This document shows, in pieces, positions 10,046 to 18,742 of a DNA stretch of 46,687 bases. The stretch's first letter is position 1, and each line of letters starts with the position of its first letter. Below the pieces are notes generated by a model that searched no databases, was not told where the DNA came from, and saw nothing but the letters and a program-made list of their open reading frames with translations. The position numbers and the translations under genes were made by a program. Source of the DNA: Streptomyces sp. 35G-GA-8 (GTDB lineage Bacteria; Actinomycetota; Actinomycetes; Streptomycetales; Streptomycetaceae); assembly GCF_023534745.1 (NCBI RefSeq), contig NZ_JAMHJQ010000017.1:122693-169379 (forward strand), written 5' to 3'.

Positions 10046-11443
10046 ATGCGCACAACTCGTAGAGCACTTAAGGCTCTTGGGAGCGGTAGGAACGGGCTCG
10101 GCACGCGCCGGGCGGCCGTGGCGATCGTCGCCGCCGGCGCCGTGGCCCTCACCGGCTGCAGCGGCGATTCGAGCGACGACAAGGAGTCGGGCGACAGCGC
10201 GAGCAAGGCACCCGCGGCCACGGTCCAACTGCCCAAGCTGGACGGCGAGAAGATCCAGGTCGCGGCCGTGTGGACCGGCCCCGAGCAGGAGAACTTCACC
10301 AAGGTCCTCAGCGAGTTCGAGAAGCGCACGGGCGCGACGGTCACCTTCGTCCCCGCGCAGGACCCGATCGTCAACTTCCTCGGGACGAAGATAGCCGGTG
10401 GCAGCCCGCCGGATGTCGCGATGCTGCCGCAGGTCGGCGCCATCCAGCAGGCCGTGGAGAAGAAGTGGGCCAAGCCCGCGGGCGCGGAGGCCAAGGCCCA
10501 GCTCGCGAAGAACTACGGCAAGGGCTGGCAGGACCTCGGCGCGGTGGACGGCACGCAGTACGGCGTGTACTTCAAGGCCGCCAACAAGTCGCTGGTCTGG
10601 TACAACAACGCCGCGTTCGAGAACGCGGGCGCCGTGGCCCCCAAGACCTGGCAGGATCTGCTGAAGACGGCCGAGACGATCTCGGCCTCGGGTGTCACCC
10701 CGGTCTCGGTCGCGGGCGCGGACGGCTGGACGCTCACCGACTGGTTCGAGAACATCTATCTCTCCCAGGCGGGCCCGGAGAAGTACGACCAGCTCGCCAA
10801 GCACGAGATCAAGTGGACCGACGGCTCCGTGAAGGACGCGCTCACCACGCTCGGTCAGCTCTTCGGCAAGCCGAACCTGATCGCGGGCGGTACGGACGGC
10901 GCGCTCCAGACGGAGTTCCCCGCGTCCGTCACCCAGACCTTCACCGGGGGCGACCAGCCCAAGGGCGCGATGGTCTTCGAAGGTGACTTCGTCGGCGTCA
11001 ACATCGGCCAGACCGAGGCGAAGATCGGTACGGACGCGAAGGTCTTCCCGTTCCCGGCGGTGGGCCCCGACGCCCCGGTGGTGACCGGCGGTGACGCGGC
11101 CGTGGCGCTCAAGGACACCAAGGGCGCGCAGGCGCTGCTGACCTTCCTGGCGTCCACGGACGCCGCGAAGATCTGGGCGGAGGCGGGCGGTTTCGTCTCG
11201 CCGAACAAGTCCCTGGACCCCGCCGCGTACCCGAACGACGTCCAGCGCGACATCGCCAAGGCGCTGATCGCCGCGGGCGACAGCTTCCGCTTCGACATGT
11301 CGGACCAGATGCCGCAGTCGTTCGGCGGTACCCCGGGCGCGGGCGAGTGGAAGGCGCTCCAGGACTTCCTGAAGAACCCGAAGGACGTCGCGGCGATCCA
11401 GCAGCAGCTGGAGACGGCCGCGGCCAAGGCGTACACGAGCTGA
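10046..11443 (+). CDS. ABC sugar transporter solute-binding lipoprotein
   Basis: 465 residues from ATG 10046, preceded by GGAGAAGAG; an adjacent GTG at 10043 is possible. A twin-arginine-containing basic start and a hydrophobic stretch end in the lipobox LTGC (Cys38), so the protein is lipid-anchored outside the membrane. The mature part has the family-1 extracellular solute-binding fold: EFEKRTGATVTFVPA near the N-terminus, GGSPPDVAMLPQ, and the late PFPAVGPDAP and SPNKSLD segments. It captures a carbohydrate, probably an oligosaccharide, for the two permeases that follow (5-bp gap). No ATPase gene is present; such Streptomyces systems generally share the MsiK ATPase. The substrate cannot be read from sequence. 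Confidence 0.9.
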   Translation: MRTTRRALKALGSGRNGLGTRRAAVAIVAAGAVALTGCSGDSSDDKESGDSASKAPAATVQLPKLDGEKIQVAAVWTGPEQENFTKVLSEFEKRTGATVTFVPAQDPIVNFLGTKIAGGSPPDVAMLPQVGAIQQAVEKKWAKPAGAEAKAQLAKNYGKGWQDLGAVDGTQYGVYFKAANKSLVWYNNAAFENAGAVAPKTWQDLLKTAETISASGVTPVSVAGADGWTLTDWFENIYLSQAGPEKYDQLAKHEIKWTDGSVKDALTTLGQLFGKPNLIAGGTDGALQTEFPASVTQTFTGGDQPKGAMVFEGDFVGVNIGQTEAKIGTDAKVFPFPAVGPDAPVVTGGDAAVALKDTKGAQALLTFLASTDAAKIWAEAGGFVSPNKSLDPAAYPNDVQRDIAKALIAAGDSFRFDMSDQMPQSFGGTPGAGEWKALQDFLKNPKDVAAIQQQLETAAAKAYTS

Positions 11444-11447
11444 CGCG

Positions 11448-12794
11448 GTGAAGTCAGCGGTCACGGGGGGCGCCGCGACGGCGCCCCCCGTCAAGGGCAA
11501 ACGCAAGAGCGTGACAGGCACACGTAAATTGGTCGCGGCGGGATTCCTGCTGCCCGCGCTGGTGCTGCTCGGCGCGCTCGTGGTCTACCCCATCGGGTTC
11601 TCGGTCTACCGGTCGTTCTTCGACAAATCCGGTGACAGCTTCGCCGGGCTCGACAATTACATCGAGCTCTTCACCGACGACACCATCCTGACCGCGGTCA
11701 AGAACAACGCGATCTGGGTGGTGGTGGCGCCCACCATCGCCACCGCGCTCGGGCTGATCTTCGCCGTACTCACCGAACGAGTGCGCTGGAGCACGGCGTT
11801 CAAGCTCGTCATCTTCATGCCGATGGCGATCTCGATGCTCGCCTCGGGCATCATCTTCCGGCTCGTGTACGAGCAGGACCCGGAGCGCGGCATCGCCAAC
11901 GCGGTCGCGGTGGGGGTGCACGACACATTCAATGAGTCGGCGGGCTTCCCCCGAGCGCGTCCGCTGCCGGTGCATCCGCTGAAACCCGCGGGCGGCGGCG
12001 CGTTCGTCACCAAGGAGCCGGCGAGCGCCGGGACCGAGGTCCTGCTCCCGCTGGTCGGGGTCGCGCCCGCGAAGATGCCCTCCGACGCGGCGCCGGCCAA
12101 GGCCGCGCGGCCGGAGGACGGCCGGGTCACCGGCACCGCCTGGCTGGACTTCACCAAGGGCGGCGGCGGCAAGCCCAATGTCATCGACGCCGAGGAACTG
12201 GGCCTCAAGGGCATCAAGGTGGAGGCGGTCAAGGACGGCAAGGTCGTCGCCTCCACGACCGCCGGCGCCGACGGTACGTTCAGCCTGCCGGAAGCGGCCG
12301 ACGGCGCGGAGCTCAGACTGCCCGCGACGAACTTCAGGGAGCCGTACAACGGCGTGGACTGGCTCGGGCCCTCCCTGGTCACGCCCGCCATCATCGGCAG
12401 CTACATCTGGATGTGGGCCGGGTTCGCGATGGTGCTGATCGCGGCCGGGCTCGCGAGCGTGCCCCGTGAACTCATGGAGGCCGCGCGGGTGGACGGTGCC
12501 ACCGAGTGGCAGGTCTTCCGCCGGATCACGGTGCCGCTGCTGGCGCCGGTGCTCGCGGTCGTCCTGGTCACGCTGATGATCAACGTACTGAAGATCTTCG
12601 ACCTGGTCTTCATCATCGCGCCGGGCTCGTCCCAGGACGACGCGAACGTACTGGCGCTCCAGCTGTACCGCTCGTCGTTCGGTACGGACGCGGATCTCGG
12701 CGTGGGCAGCGCCATCGCCGTGCTGCTGCTCCTGCTGGTGATCCCGGTGATGCTGTTCAACATACGACGCATGCGAAGGGAGACTCGCCGATGA
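11448..12794 (+). CDS. ABC sugar permease (MalF-type) with large inserted extracellular domain
   Basis: 448 residues, against about 300 for this family. The start is GTG 11448, five bases after the binding-protein stop. Helices TM1-TM3 (about 27-50, 86-110, 117-140) and the later helices carry normal permease features, including the EAA loop ELMEAARVDGA (341-351) that docks the ATPase. Between TM3 and TM4, where relatives have a loop of some 30 residues, there are about 150 extra residues (about 155-305). Part of this (225-295: GRVTGTAWLDF ... GIKVEAVKDGKVVASTTAGADGTFSLPE) resembles SdrD-B/Cna-B or carboxypeptidase-regulatory beta-sandwich repeats. The loop is outside the membrane, in the position of the MalF P2 domain that contacts MalE, so it may hold the binding protein or the wall. 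The frame continues without break, so this is not an artefact of a frameshift. Confidence 0.88.
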   Translation: MKSAVTGGAATAPPVKGKRKSVTGTRKLVAAGFLLPALVLLGALVVYPIGFSVYRSFFDKSGDSFAGLDNYIELFTDDTILTAVKNNAIWVVVAPTIATALGLIFAVLTERVRWSTAFKLVIFMPMAISMLASGIIFRLVYEQDPERGIANAVAVGVHDTFNESAGFPRARPLPVHPLKPAGGGAFVTKEPASAGTEVLLPLVGVAPAKMPSDAAPAKAARPEDGRVTGTAWLDFTKGGGGKPNVIDAEELGLKGIKVEAVKDGKVVASTTAGADGTFSLPEAADGAELRLPATNFREPYNGVDWLGPSLVTPAIIGSYIWMWAGFAMVLIAAGLASVPRELMEAARVDGATEWQVFRRITVPLLAPVLAVVLVTLMINVLKIFDLVFIIAPGSSQDDANVLALQLYRSSFGTDADLGVGSAIAVLLLLLVIPVMLFNIRRMRRETRR

Positions 12795-13678
12795 CCACGA
12801 ACGACGGTGCGATCAAGGTCAAGGCGAAGCAGCCCCTCGCGAGCAGGATCGCGGCCCGCGCGGGCGGCGGGGCGATGCGGGTCTTCCTGGTCCTGGTGGG
12901 CCTGTTCTGGCTGATGCCCACGATCGGTCTGCTGATCTCCTCGCTGCGTGGCGCCACGGACATCAGCGCGAGCGGCTGGTGGCAGGTCTTCACCGCGCCC
13001 GCGCAGCTCACCACCGAGAACTACTCTCGGCTCTTCGACAACGACGTGATCACCAACTCGCTGCTCTCCACGATCCTGATCACCGTCCCGGCGACGGTCC
13101 TGGTCGTGGTGATCGGCTCGCTCGCCGGATACGCCTTCGCGTGGATGGACTTCCCGGGCCGCGACTGGTGGTTCCTGGTGGTCGTCGGGCTGCTGGTGGT
13201 CCCGGTGCAGGTCGCGCTGGTGCCGGTGTCGAAGCTGTTCGGCGCGGTCGGCATCTTCGAGACGACGTTCGGCGTGGTGCTCTTCCATGTCGCCTTCGGT
13301 CTGCCGTTCGCGATCTTCCTGCTGCGGAACTTCTTCGCGGAGATCCCGAGGGAGCTGCTGGAGGCCGCGCGACTCGACGGGGCGGGCGAGATACGGCTGT
13401 TCGTACGGGTGGTGATGCCGCTGGGCGGTCCCGCGATCGCCTCGCTCGGTATCTTCCAGTTCCTCTGGGTCTGGAACGACATGCTGGTCGCGCTGATCTT
13501 CGCGGACTCGAAGAACCCGCCGATCACCGTCGCGCTCCAGCAGCAGGTACGGCAGTTCGGCAACAACATCGACGTGCTGGCGCCCGGCGCCTTCGTGTCG
13601 ATGATCATTCCGCTGGTCGTGTTCTTCGCGTTCCAGCGGCAGTTCGTGACGGGCGTGATGGCGGGAGCCGTCAAGTAA
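12791..13678 (+). CDS. ABC sugar permease (MalG-type)
   Basis: 295 residues. Its ATG overlaps the stop of the preceding permease (ATGA), so the two are translationally coupled. It has six predicted membrane helices and the EAA motif ELLEAARLDGAGEIRLF in the cytoplasmic loop before the last two helices. The ending VMAGAVK is typical of MalG-like subunits (usually ending TAGAVKG). It pairs with the large permease to form the channel of the importer. Confidence 0.93.
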   Translation: MTTNDGAIKVKAKQPLASRIAARAGGGAMRVFLVLVGLFWLMPTIGLLISSLRGATDISASGWWQVFTAPAQLTTENYSRLFDNDVITNSLLSTILITVPATVLVVVIGSLAGYAFAWMDFPGRDWWFLVVVGLLVVPVQVALVPVSKLFGAVGIFETTFGVVLFHVAFGLPFAIFLLRNFFAEIPRELLEAARLDGAGEIRLFVRVVMPLGGPAIASLGIFQFLWVWNDMLVALIFADSKNPPITVALQQQVRQFGNNIDVLAPGAFVSMIIPLVVFFAFQRQFVTGVMAGAVK

Positions 13679-13826
13679 CGTCGTGGCCAATGGTGTTGGC
13701 GGGGGAGGACGGGCCACGGGACGGCCCGCCTCCCCTGTCGCGCTGTCCGGCCGGACACCTGTTCCGCGCGTCCCCCGTGGGCCGGCCGCGGCGTAACCAG
13801 TTCGCCCCGCCGGCCGTTCCCGGGCC

Positions 13827-16151
13827 ATGACCCGGTTCAGCGTCATCGTCCCCGCGTATCAGGTCCAGGCATATCTCACCGGCTGCCTGGAGTCGGTACT
13901 GAACCAGACCTTCGAGGATCTCGAACTGATCGCGGTGGACGACGGTTCGCCGGACGCCTGCGGCGCGCTCATCGACGAGTTCGCCGCCCGCGACCGCCGG
14001 ATCACCGCGCTCCGGCTGCCCGCGCACGGCGGCGCGGGCCCGGCACGCGACGCCGGTCTCGCCCGCGCCACCGGCGACTACGCGATCTTCCTCGACGGCG
14101 GCGCCACGCTCGTGCCAGGCGCGCTCCGGGCGATCGCGGACCGGCTCAAGGAGACGGGCGATCCCGATGTCCTGGTCCCCGGCCACCCCGAGGACGACCG
14201 GGGGTCCTTCGCACCGGCCGACCGGCCCGATCTGCTCGGCTATCCGGCGGCGGCCTCGGGGAACGCGTACCGCCGGGAGTTCCTTGTCCGGGAGGGCTTC
14301 GCCTTCCTGACCGGGGATCACGCCGACACCGCCTGGATCTGTCCGGTCCTGATCGCGGCCGAGTCGGTCACCACGCTGGACCGCGTGTGCGTGCGCGACG
14401 AGCGGCGGCACCGGGGCCGCCCCGGACGCGGCGGCGAGGACGGGCCCGCCGGATTCGTGAACGCCGATGAGGTCTTCGACGCGTACGACCGGGTCTTCGC
14501 GTTCCTGGACGAGCGGCCCGACGCGGCAGCGGCACCCGGCGGGGCGGCAGAGGCGCCCGGCTCGGCGGCGGCGCCCGACGGCTCGGCGGCGGCGCCCGAC
14601 GGCTCGGCGGCGGCGCCCGACGCGGACCGCTGGCGCCCGGTGCTCCACCGGCGCATGCTCGACCATCTCGCGGCGCTCGCCGCCACCGACGGCATGCTGC
14701 CGCGCCGGGCGCGCGCCGAGTTCTTCCACCGCGCCCGCGCCCACCACCGCCGCTATCGCGCCCCCGGCACGGGGCGCGGCGGGCGCCCCCGGCACGCGCT
14801 GCTGCGGCTCGGCGCGCACCGTACGCACCGCGCGCTGCGGGCCGCGCGACACCTGCGGAAACGTCTCGGCCGTGTCGCCACCGCGCTGCTGCGTACCGTA
14901 CGAGCGGGCGCGCTGCGCCTCCACTACGCCGTCCAGCGGCGGCTGCCGCTCCGCGCCGGCCGCGCGGTCTTCATGACCTACGGCCACGGCGGATATCGCG
15001 GCGATCCGGCCGCCATCGAGGAGAAGGCGCGCGAACTCGCCCCGCACCTGCGCACGTTCTGGGTCAGCGAGGCCGCGTACCAGCACACCGTCCCGACCGG
15101 CACCCGCAAGGTGCGCCCCGGGACCTTCGCGTACTGGACCGCGCTCGCCCGCTGCGCGTATCTCGTCAGCGACACGGTCTTCGACCACCGGCTGGTGAAG
15201 CGGCGGGGGCAGATCCTGCTCCAGACGCACAGCGGGACACCGCTCAAGGCGATGGGCCTCGACCTGCTGGACCGCCCGGCCGCCGCGCGCGCCGGAGATC
15301 TCACCCGGCAGCTGGCCGACGCGGGCCGCTGGGACTACTCCCTCTCGGCCAACCGCCACTCCACGCTCGTCAGGGAGCGGGCCTTCCTCCCGTCCGGTAC
15401 GACGCTGGAGTACGGCCATCCGCGCACCGACGTCTTCCGGCGCGCCACGGCCGCCGATATCGGCAGGCTGCGCGCATCGCTGGGCATCCCGGCGGACGCC
15501 ACCGCCGTCCTGTACGCGCCGACCTACCGCGACTACCGCCGGGGCCCGTGCGAACTGCTCGATCTGGAACGGGTGGCCCGGTCGCTCGGCCCGCGCTTCG
15601 TGCTGCTGGCCCGCGCGCACCCCGCGTACGGCGCGCCGCTCCCGTACACGCCGCACCCGCGGATCCTCGACGTCTCAGGACATCCCTCGGTCGAGCGGCT
15701 CTGTCTCGCCTCCGACGCGCTCCTCACGGACTACTCGTCGCTGATGTTCGACTACGCCCCTCTCGACCGGCCGATCGTCATCCACGACGCGGACCGCGAG
15801 GCGTACGAGGCGGCCAGGGGTACGTACTTCGATCTCCGGGGGTTCCCGCCCGGCGTGGTCGCGGGCACCGAGGACGAGCTGATCGACATCTTCACCACGG
15901 GCCACTGGCGCGGCTCACGCTCCAGTCAGCTGCGTACGGCGTTCCGCGCGCGCTTCTGTCCGTACGACGACGGGCGGGCGGCGGAGCGGGTCGTCCGTCA
16001 TGTCTTCCTCGGCGAGACGGCGGATCGCGAAACGGCGAATCGCGAGCCGGCGGATCCGCCGGGGCGCGTTCCGCCCGCGCGGGAGGCGGACGCCGGTCAG
16101 CCGCGGTGGCCGAGCGCCGCGACCGCCGAGGCCGCCAGATCGTCCAGATAG
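13827..16151 (+). CDS. Glycosyltransferase family 2 / CDP-glycerol glycerophosphotransferase fusion
   Basis: 774 residues. The N-terminal part (1-210) is a GT-A domain: FSVIVPAYQVQAYL, DDGSPDACG. The usual FLDSDD metal site reads FLDGGA, so the catalytic DxD is lost. An Ala/Pro repeat linker (about 235-272) and an Arg-rich amphipathic stretch precede the C-terminal CDP-glycerol:poly(glycerophosphate) glycerophosphotransferase domain (about 380-735): THSGTPLK, GHPRTD, YAPTYRDYR, and SDALLTDYSSLMFDYAPLDRPIV. Such TagF-like domains polymerise or prime glycerol- or ribitol-phosphate chains at the membrane. With the TagGH-like exporter downstream this points to wall teichoic acid or a related polymer. 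The last 55 bp overlap the 3' end of the opposing tetR gene. No strong ribosome-binding site is seen. Confidence 0.87.
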   Translation: MTRFSVIVPAYQVQAYLTGCLESVLNQTFEDLELIAVDDGSPDACGALIDEFAARDRRITALRLPAHGGAGPARDAGLARATGDYAIFLDGGATLVPGALRAIADRLKETGDPDVLVPGHPEDDRGSFAPADRPDLLGYPAAASGNAYRREFLVREGFAFLTGDHADTAWICPVLIAAESVTTLDRVCVRDERRHRGRPGRGGEDGPAGFVNADEVFDAYDRVFAFLDERPDAAAAPGGAAEAPGSAAAPDGSAAAPDGSAAAPDADRWRPVLHRRMLDHLAALAATDGMLPRRARAEFFHRARAHHRRYRAPGTGRGGRPRHALLRLGAHRTHRALRAARHLRKRLGRVATALLRTVRAGALRLHYAVQRRLPLRAGRAVFMTYGHGGYRGDPAAIEEKARELAPHLRTFWVSEAAYQHTVPTGTRKVRPGTFAYWTALARCAYLVSDTVFDHRLVKRRGQILLQTHSGTPLKAMGLDLLDRPAAARAGDLTRQLADAGRWDYSLSANRHSTLVRERAFLPSGTTLEYGHPRTDVFRRATAADIGRLRASLGIPADATAVLYAPTYRDYRRGPCELLDLERVARSLGPRFVLLARAHPAYGAPLPYTPHPRILDVSGHPSVERLCLASDALLTDYSSLMFDYAPLDRPIVIHDADREAYEAARGTYFDLRGFPPGVVAGTEDELIDIFTTGHWRGSRSSQLRTAFRARFCPYDDGRAAERVVRHVFLGETADRETANREPADPPGRVPPAREADAGQPRWPSAATAEAARSSR
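14558..14620 (+). repeat. 21-bp coding repeat (GSAAAPD)n
   Basis: Three near-identical 21-bp units encode Gly-Ser-Ala-Ala-Ala-Pro-Asp in the linker between the two enzyme domains; a diverged relative precedes them. This is probably a variable-length flexible hinge. Confidence 0.75.
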
Positions 16152-16738
16152 CCCGGGGGCAGTTCGCTCCTGACCACCACGAGCCGCCAGTAGAGCGGTC
16201 CGACGATCAGATCGAGCGCCCGGTCGGCGTCCGCGCCCTCGGGAAGCTCACCGCGTTCGACCGCCTCGCGGACGATCACCGCCGCGATGCCCCGCTGCCC
16301 GTCGAGCAGCGCGGCCTTGATGGCGTCGGAGATCTCGGGGTGGCGGGCGGCCTCCACCAGGAGATCCGGGATGACCTGCGAGGCCACCGGGTGGCGCAGG
16401 GCGTGGGAGGCCACTTCGAGCAGGGCGCGCACATCGCCGTGGAGCGAGCCGGTCCCGGGTGCGGGCAGCCCCTGCGCCGCGAAGGCGGAGACCAGATCGA
16501 GGACGAGCTCCAGCTTGGACTTCCAGCGGCGGTAGACGGCGGTCTTGCCGACCCCGGCCCGGCGCGCGATGCCCTCGATGGACATCCGGGCGAAGCCGAC
16601 GGCGGCCAGTTCCTCGAAGACGGCGGCGCGGATGGCGTCGGTCACATCCTCCCGGAGCACGGCGGCTCCCGCCGGGACGCGGCGTGCGGTGCGCGGGGCG
16701 CTGGTCCGGGGGTCCGTGGCACGGGGGTCGGTAGTCAT
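16097..16738 (-). CDS. TetR-family transcriptional regulator
   Basis: 213 residues from ATG 16738; an in-frame upstream start is possible but adds non-typical sequence. The N-terminal helix-turn-helix is clear: FEELAAVGFARMSIEGIARRAGVGKTAVYRRW, followed by KSKLELVLDLV. The C-terminal ligand domain resembles the TetR_C11-like group (LLVEAARHPEISDAI, GPLYWRLVV). No Shine-Dalgarno sequence precedes the ATG; TATGCT lies 8 nt upstream, fitting a leaderless transcript. It is divergent from the TagGH-like exporter and shares about 140 bp with it, so it most likely represses that pair and itself. The ligand is unknown. The 3' end overlaps the convergent glycosyltransferase gene by 55 bp. Confidence 0.92.
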   Translation of the reverse strand: MTTDPRATDPRTSAPRTARRVPAGAAVLREDVTDAIRAAVFEELAAVGFARMSIEGIARRAGVGKTAVYRRWKSKLELVLDLVSAFAAQGLPAPGTGSLHGDVRALLEVASHALRHPVASQVIPDLLVEAARHPEISDAIKAALLDGQRGIAAVIVREAVERGELPEGADADRALDLIVGPLYWRLVVVRSELPPGYLDDLAASAVAALGHRG

Positions 16739-16779
16739 CGCGTACGAGCATAGCGCCGGTCGACGTGACGACGACACGG

Positions 16780-16808
16780 TTGCGTTGCGACGTACTCCGT
16801 CCTACCTT
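16780..16808 (+). promoter_or_regulatory. Candidate promoter of the TagGH-like exporter
   Basis: TTGCGT (16780-16785), 17 bp, TACCTT (16803-16808). It lies about 70 bp before the permease GTG in the tetR/exporter divergent region. Confidence 0.4.
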
Positions 16809-16821
16809 TGGCGTTACGACG
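16782..16821. promoter_or_regulatory. Possible TetR operator: paired GCGTTRCGACG elements
   Basis: GCGTTGCGACG (16782-16792) and GCGTTACGACG (16811-16821) are direct repeats. One overlaps the proposed -35 and the other covers the proposed transcription start of the exporter genes. The position suits repression by the divergent TetR protein. Confidence 0.35.
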
Positions 16822-16879
16822 ATACGTGCCCGTTCCGTCGTTGGGACCGCCCTCAGAACACCGTCGAAAGCGACCTCCC

Positions 16880-17863
16880 GTGAGCCAGACGATCACATCG
16901 GCCCCACCGGCCTCATCAGTCCCACCGGCCCCAGAGCCCGGGAGCAGGTCCGGGACCAGCACCAGCACCGGCACCGGCACCGGCACCGATACAGGGACCG
17001 ATCTCAGCGCCCTCGCCCGCCGCCACGGCCTGACCGTGAGCGGCGCCCGCCCCGCCCTGCCCGACTATGTCCGCGCCCTGTGGTCGCGCCGCCATTTCAT
17101 CGGCGCCTTCGCCACCGCGCGGCTGACCGCCCAGTACAGCCAGGCGAAGCTGGGCCAGATCTGGCAGATCATGACCCCGCTGCTGAACGCGACGGTCTAC
17201 TACTTCATCTTCGGTGTGCTGCTCAACACCAAGCACGGCGTGCCGGACTTCGTCCCGTTCCTGGTCACGGGCGTCTTCATCTGGACCTTCACCTCGAACT
17301 CGATCATGGCGGGCACCCGCGCGATCTCCGGCAACCTCGGCCTCGTACGGGCCCTGCACTTCCCGCGCGCGGCCCTGCCGATCGGGCTCGCGCTCCAGCA
17401 GCTCCAGCAACTGCTGTTCTCCATGGGCGCGCTGGTGGTGATCCTGGCCTGCTTCGGCCAGTACCCCTCGGTCGGCTGGCTGCTCGCGATACCGGCGCTG
17501 CTGCTCCAGTCGCTCTTCAACACCGGGGTCTCGATGGCCGTGGCCCGGCTCGCGGCGAGAACACCGGACATCTCGCAGCTGATGCCGTTCCTGCTGCGCA
17601 CCTGGATGTATGTGTCGGGCGTGATGTGGAGCGTCGACAAGGTCACGAGCGGCGGCGAGCTGCCGCACGCGGTGACGGTGATCCTGGAGTGCAACCCGGC
17701 CGCCGTCTATATCGATCTGATGCGCTTCGCGCTCATCGACAGCTATACCGCCGGTCAACTGCCCCCGCACAGCTGGGCCCTCGCCCTCGGCTGGGCCCTG
17801 CTCGCGGGCATCGGTGGATTCCTGTTCTTCTGGAAGGCCGAGGAGGAGTACGGACGTGGCTGA
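16880..17863 (+). CDS. ABC-2 type polysaccharide/teichoic acid exporter permease (TagG-like)
   Basis: 327 residues from GTG 16880 (weak GAAAG upstream; the frame is open further up without a better start). A Pro/Thr/Gly-rich cytoplasmic N-terminus (GTSTSTGTGTGTDTGTD) precedes the ABC-2 domain: RRHFIGAFATARLTAQYSQAKLGQIWQIMTPLLNA is the amphipathic interface plus first helix, and six helices are visible. This is the TagG/RfbA type of transporter that flips or exports undecaprenyl-linked polymer across the membrane. It overlaps the ATPase gene by 8 bp. Together with the upstream TagF-like fusion it suggests assembly of a wall teichoic acid-like polymer. Confidence 0.88.
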   Translation: MSQTITSAPPASSVPPAPEPGSRSGTSTSTGTGTGTDTGTDLSALARRHGLTVSGARPALPDYVRALWSRRHFIGAFATARLTAQYSQAKLGQIWQIMTPLLNATVYYFIFGVLLNTKHGVPDFVPFLVTGVFIWTFTSNSIMAGTRAISGNLGLVRALHFPRAALPIGLALQQLQQLLFSMGALVVILACFGQYPSVGWLLAIPALLLQSLFNTGVSMAVARLAARTPDISQLMPFLLRTWMYVSGVMWSVDKVTSGGELPHAVTVILECNPAAVYIDLMRFALIDSYTAGQLPPHSWALALGWALLAGIGGFLFFWKAEEEYGRG

Positions 17864-18671
17864 GAAGAGGAAGGGTACGCAGACCGCCGAGCGGCCCGCG
17901 CCGCCGGAACGCGTCCCCACCATCGTCGTCGACGGCGTCCACATCACCTATACGGTGCACGGCACCCGGGGCGGCCGGGGCAGCGCCACCTCGGCGCTGA
18001 GCCGGATCGTCTCGCGCCGGTCGGCGCCCGGCGCGCGCGAGGTGCACGCCGTCAAGGGCGTCGGCTTCGCCGCGTACAAGGGCGAGGCCATCGGTCTGAT
18101 CGGCTCCAACGGATCCGGCAAGTCGACCCTGCTGAAGGCGATCGCGGGGCTGCTGCCGCCGTCGGAGGGCAAGGTCTTCACCCGGGGTCAGCCCTCGCTC
18201 CTCGGCGTCAACGCGGCGCTGATGAGCGATCTGACCGGCGAGCGGAACGTCATCCTCGGCGGGCTCGCGATGGGGATGACGCGGGAGCAGGTCCGTAGCC
18301 GCTACGACGACATCGTGGAGTTCTCCGGGATCAACGAGAAAGGCGATTTCATCTCGCTGCCGATGCGGACGTACTCCTCGGGCATGGGCGCCCGGCTGCG
18401 CTTCTCGATCGCCGCGGCCAAGAGCCATGACGTCCTGCTGATCGACGAGGCGCTGTCCACCGGCGACGCCAGGTTCCAGCGCCGCAGCCAGGAGCGCATC
18501 ACCGAACTGCGCGCGGAGGCCGGCACCGTCTTCCTGGTCAGCCACAGCAACAAGACCATCCTCGACACCTGTGACCGGGCGCTGTGGCTGGAGTCGGGGA
18601 CGCTGCGGATGGACGGCCCGGCGCGGGAGGTCGTCGCGGCGTACGAGGAGTTCACCGGCAGGAAGAAGTAG
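17856..18671 (+). CDS. ABC exporter ATPase (TagH-like)
   Basis: 271 residues from GTG 17856, preceded by AGGAGG; it overlaps the permease stop. Motifs: Walker A GSNGSGKST (83-91), signature SSGM (174-177), Walker B VLLIDEA (193-199) and switch histidine in VSHS (230). The N-terminal inserted stretch (YTVHGTRGG ... SRRSAPGAREVHAVKGV) is typical of TagH/Wzt-family ATPases. It ends with a short Lys-rich tail and lacks the C-terminal carbohydrate-binding domain found in some Wzt proteins. It powers the TagG-like permease. Confidence 0.93.
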   Translation: MAEKRKGTQTAERPAPPERVPTIVVDGVHITYTVHGTRGGRGSATSALSRIVSRRSAPGAREVHAVKGVGFAAYKGEAIGLIGSNGSGKSTLLKAIAGLLPPSEGKVFTRGQPSLLGVNAALMSDLTGERNVILGGLAMGMTREQVRSRYDDIVEFSGINEKGDFISLPMRTYSSGMGARLRFSIAAAKSHDVLLIDEALSTGDARFQRRSQERITELRAEAGTVFLVSHSNKTILDTCDRALWLESGTLRMDGPAREVVAAYEEFTGRKK

Positions 18672-18742
18672 CCCTCCCGAAGAAGCAGCCCTCGCGGGAC
18701 CGGCACGGGAAGGGGCGGAAAAGGGCGGGAAGGGGCGGGAAG

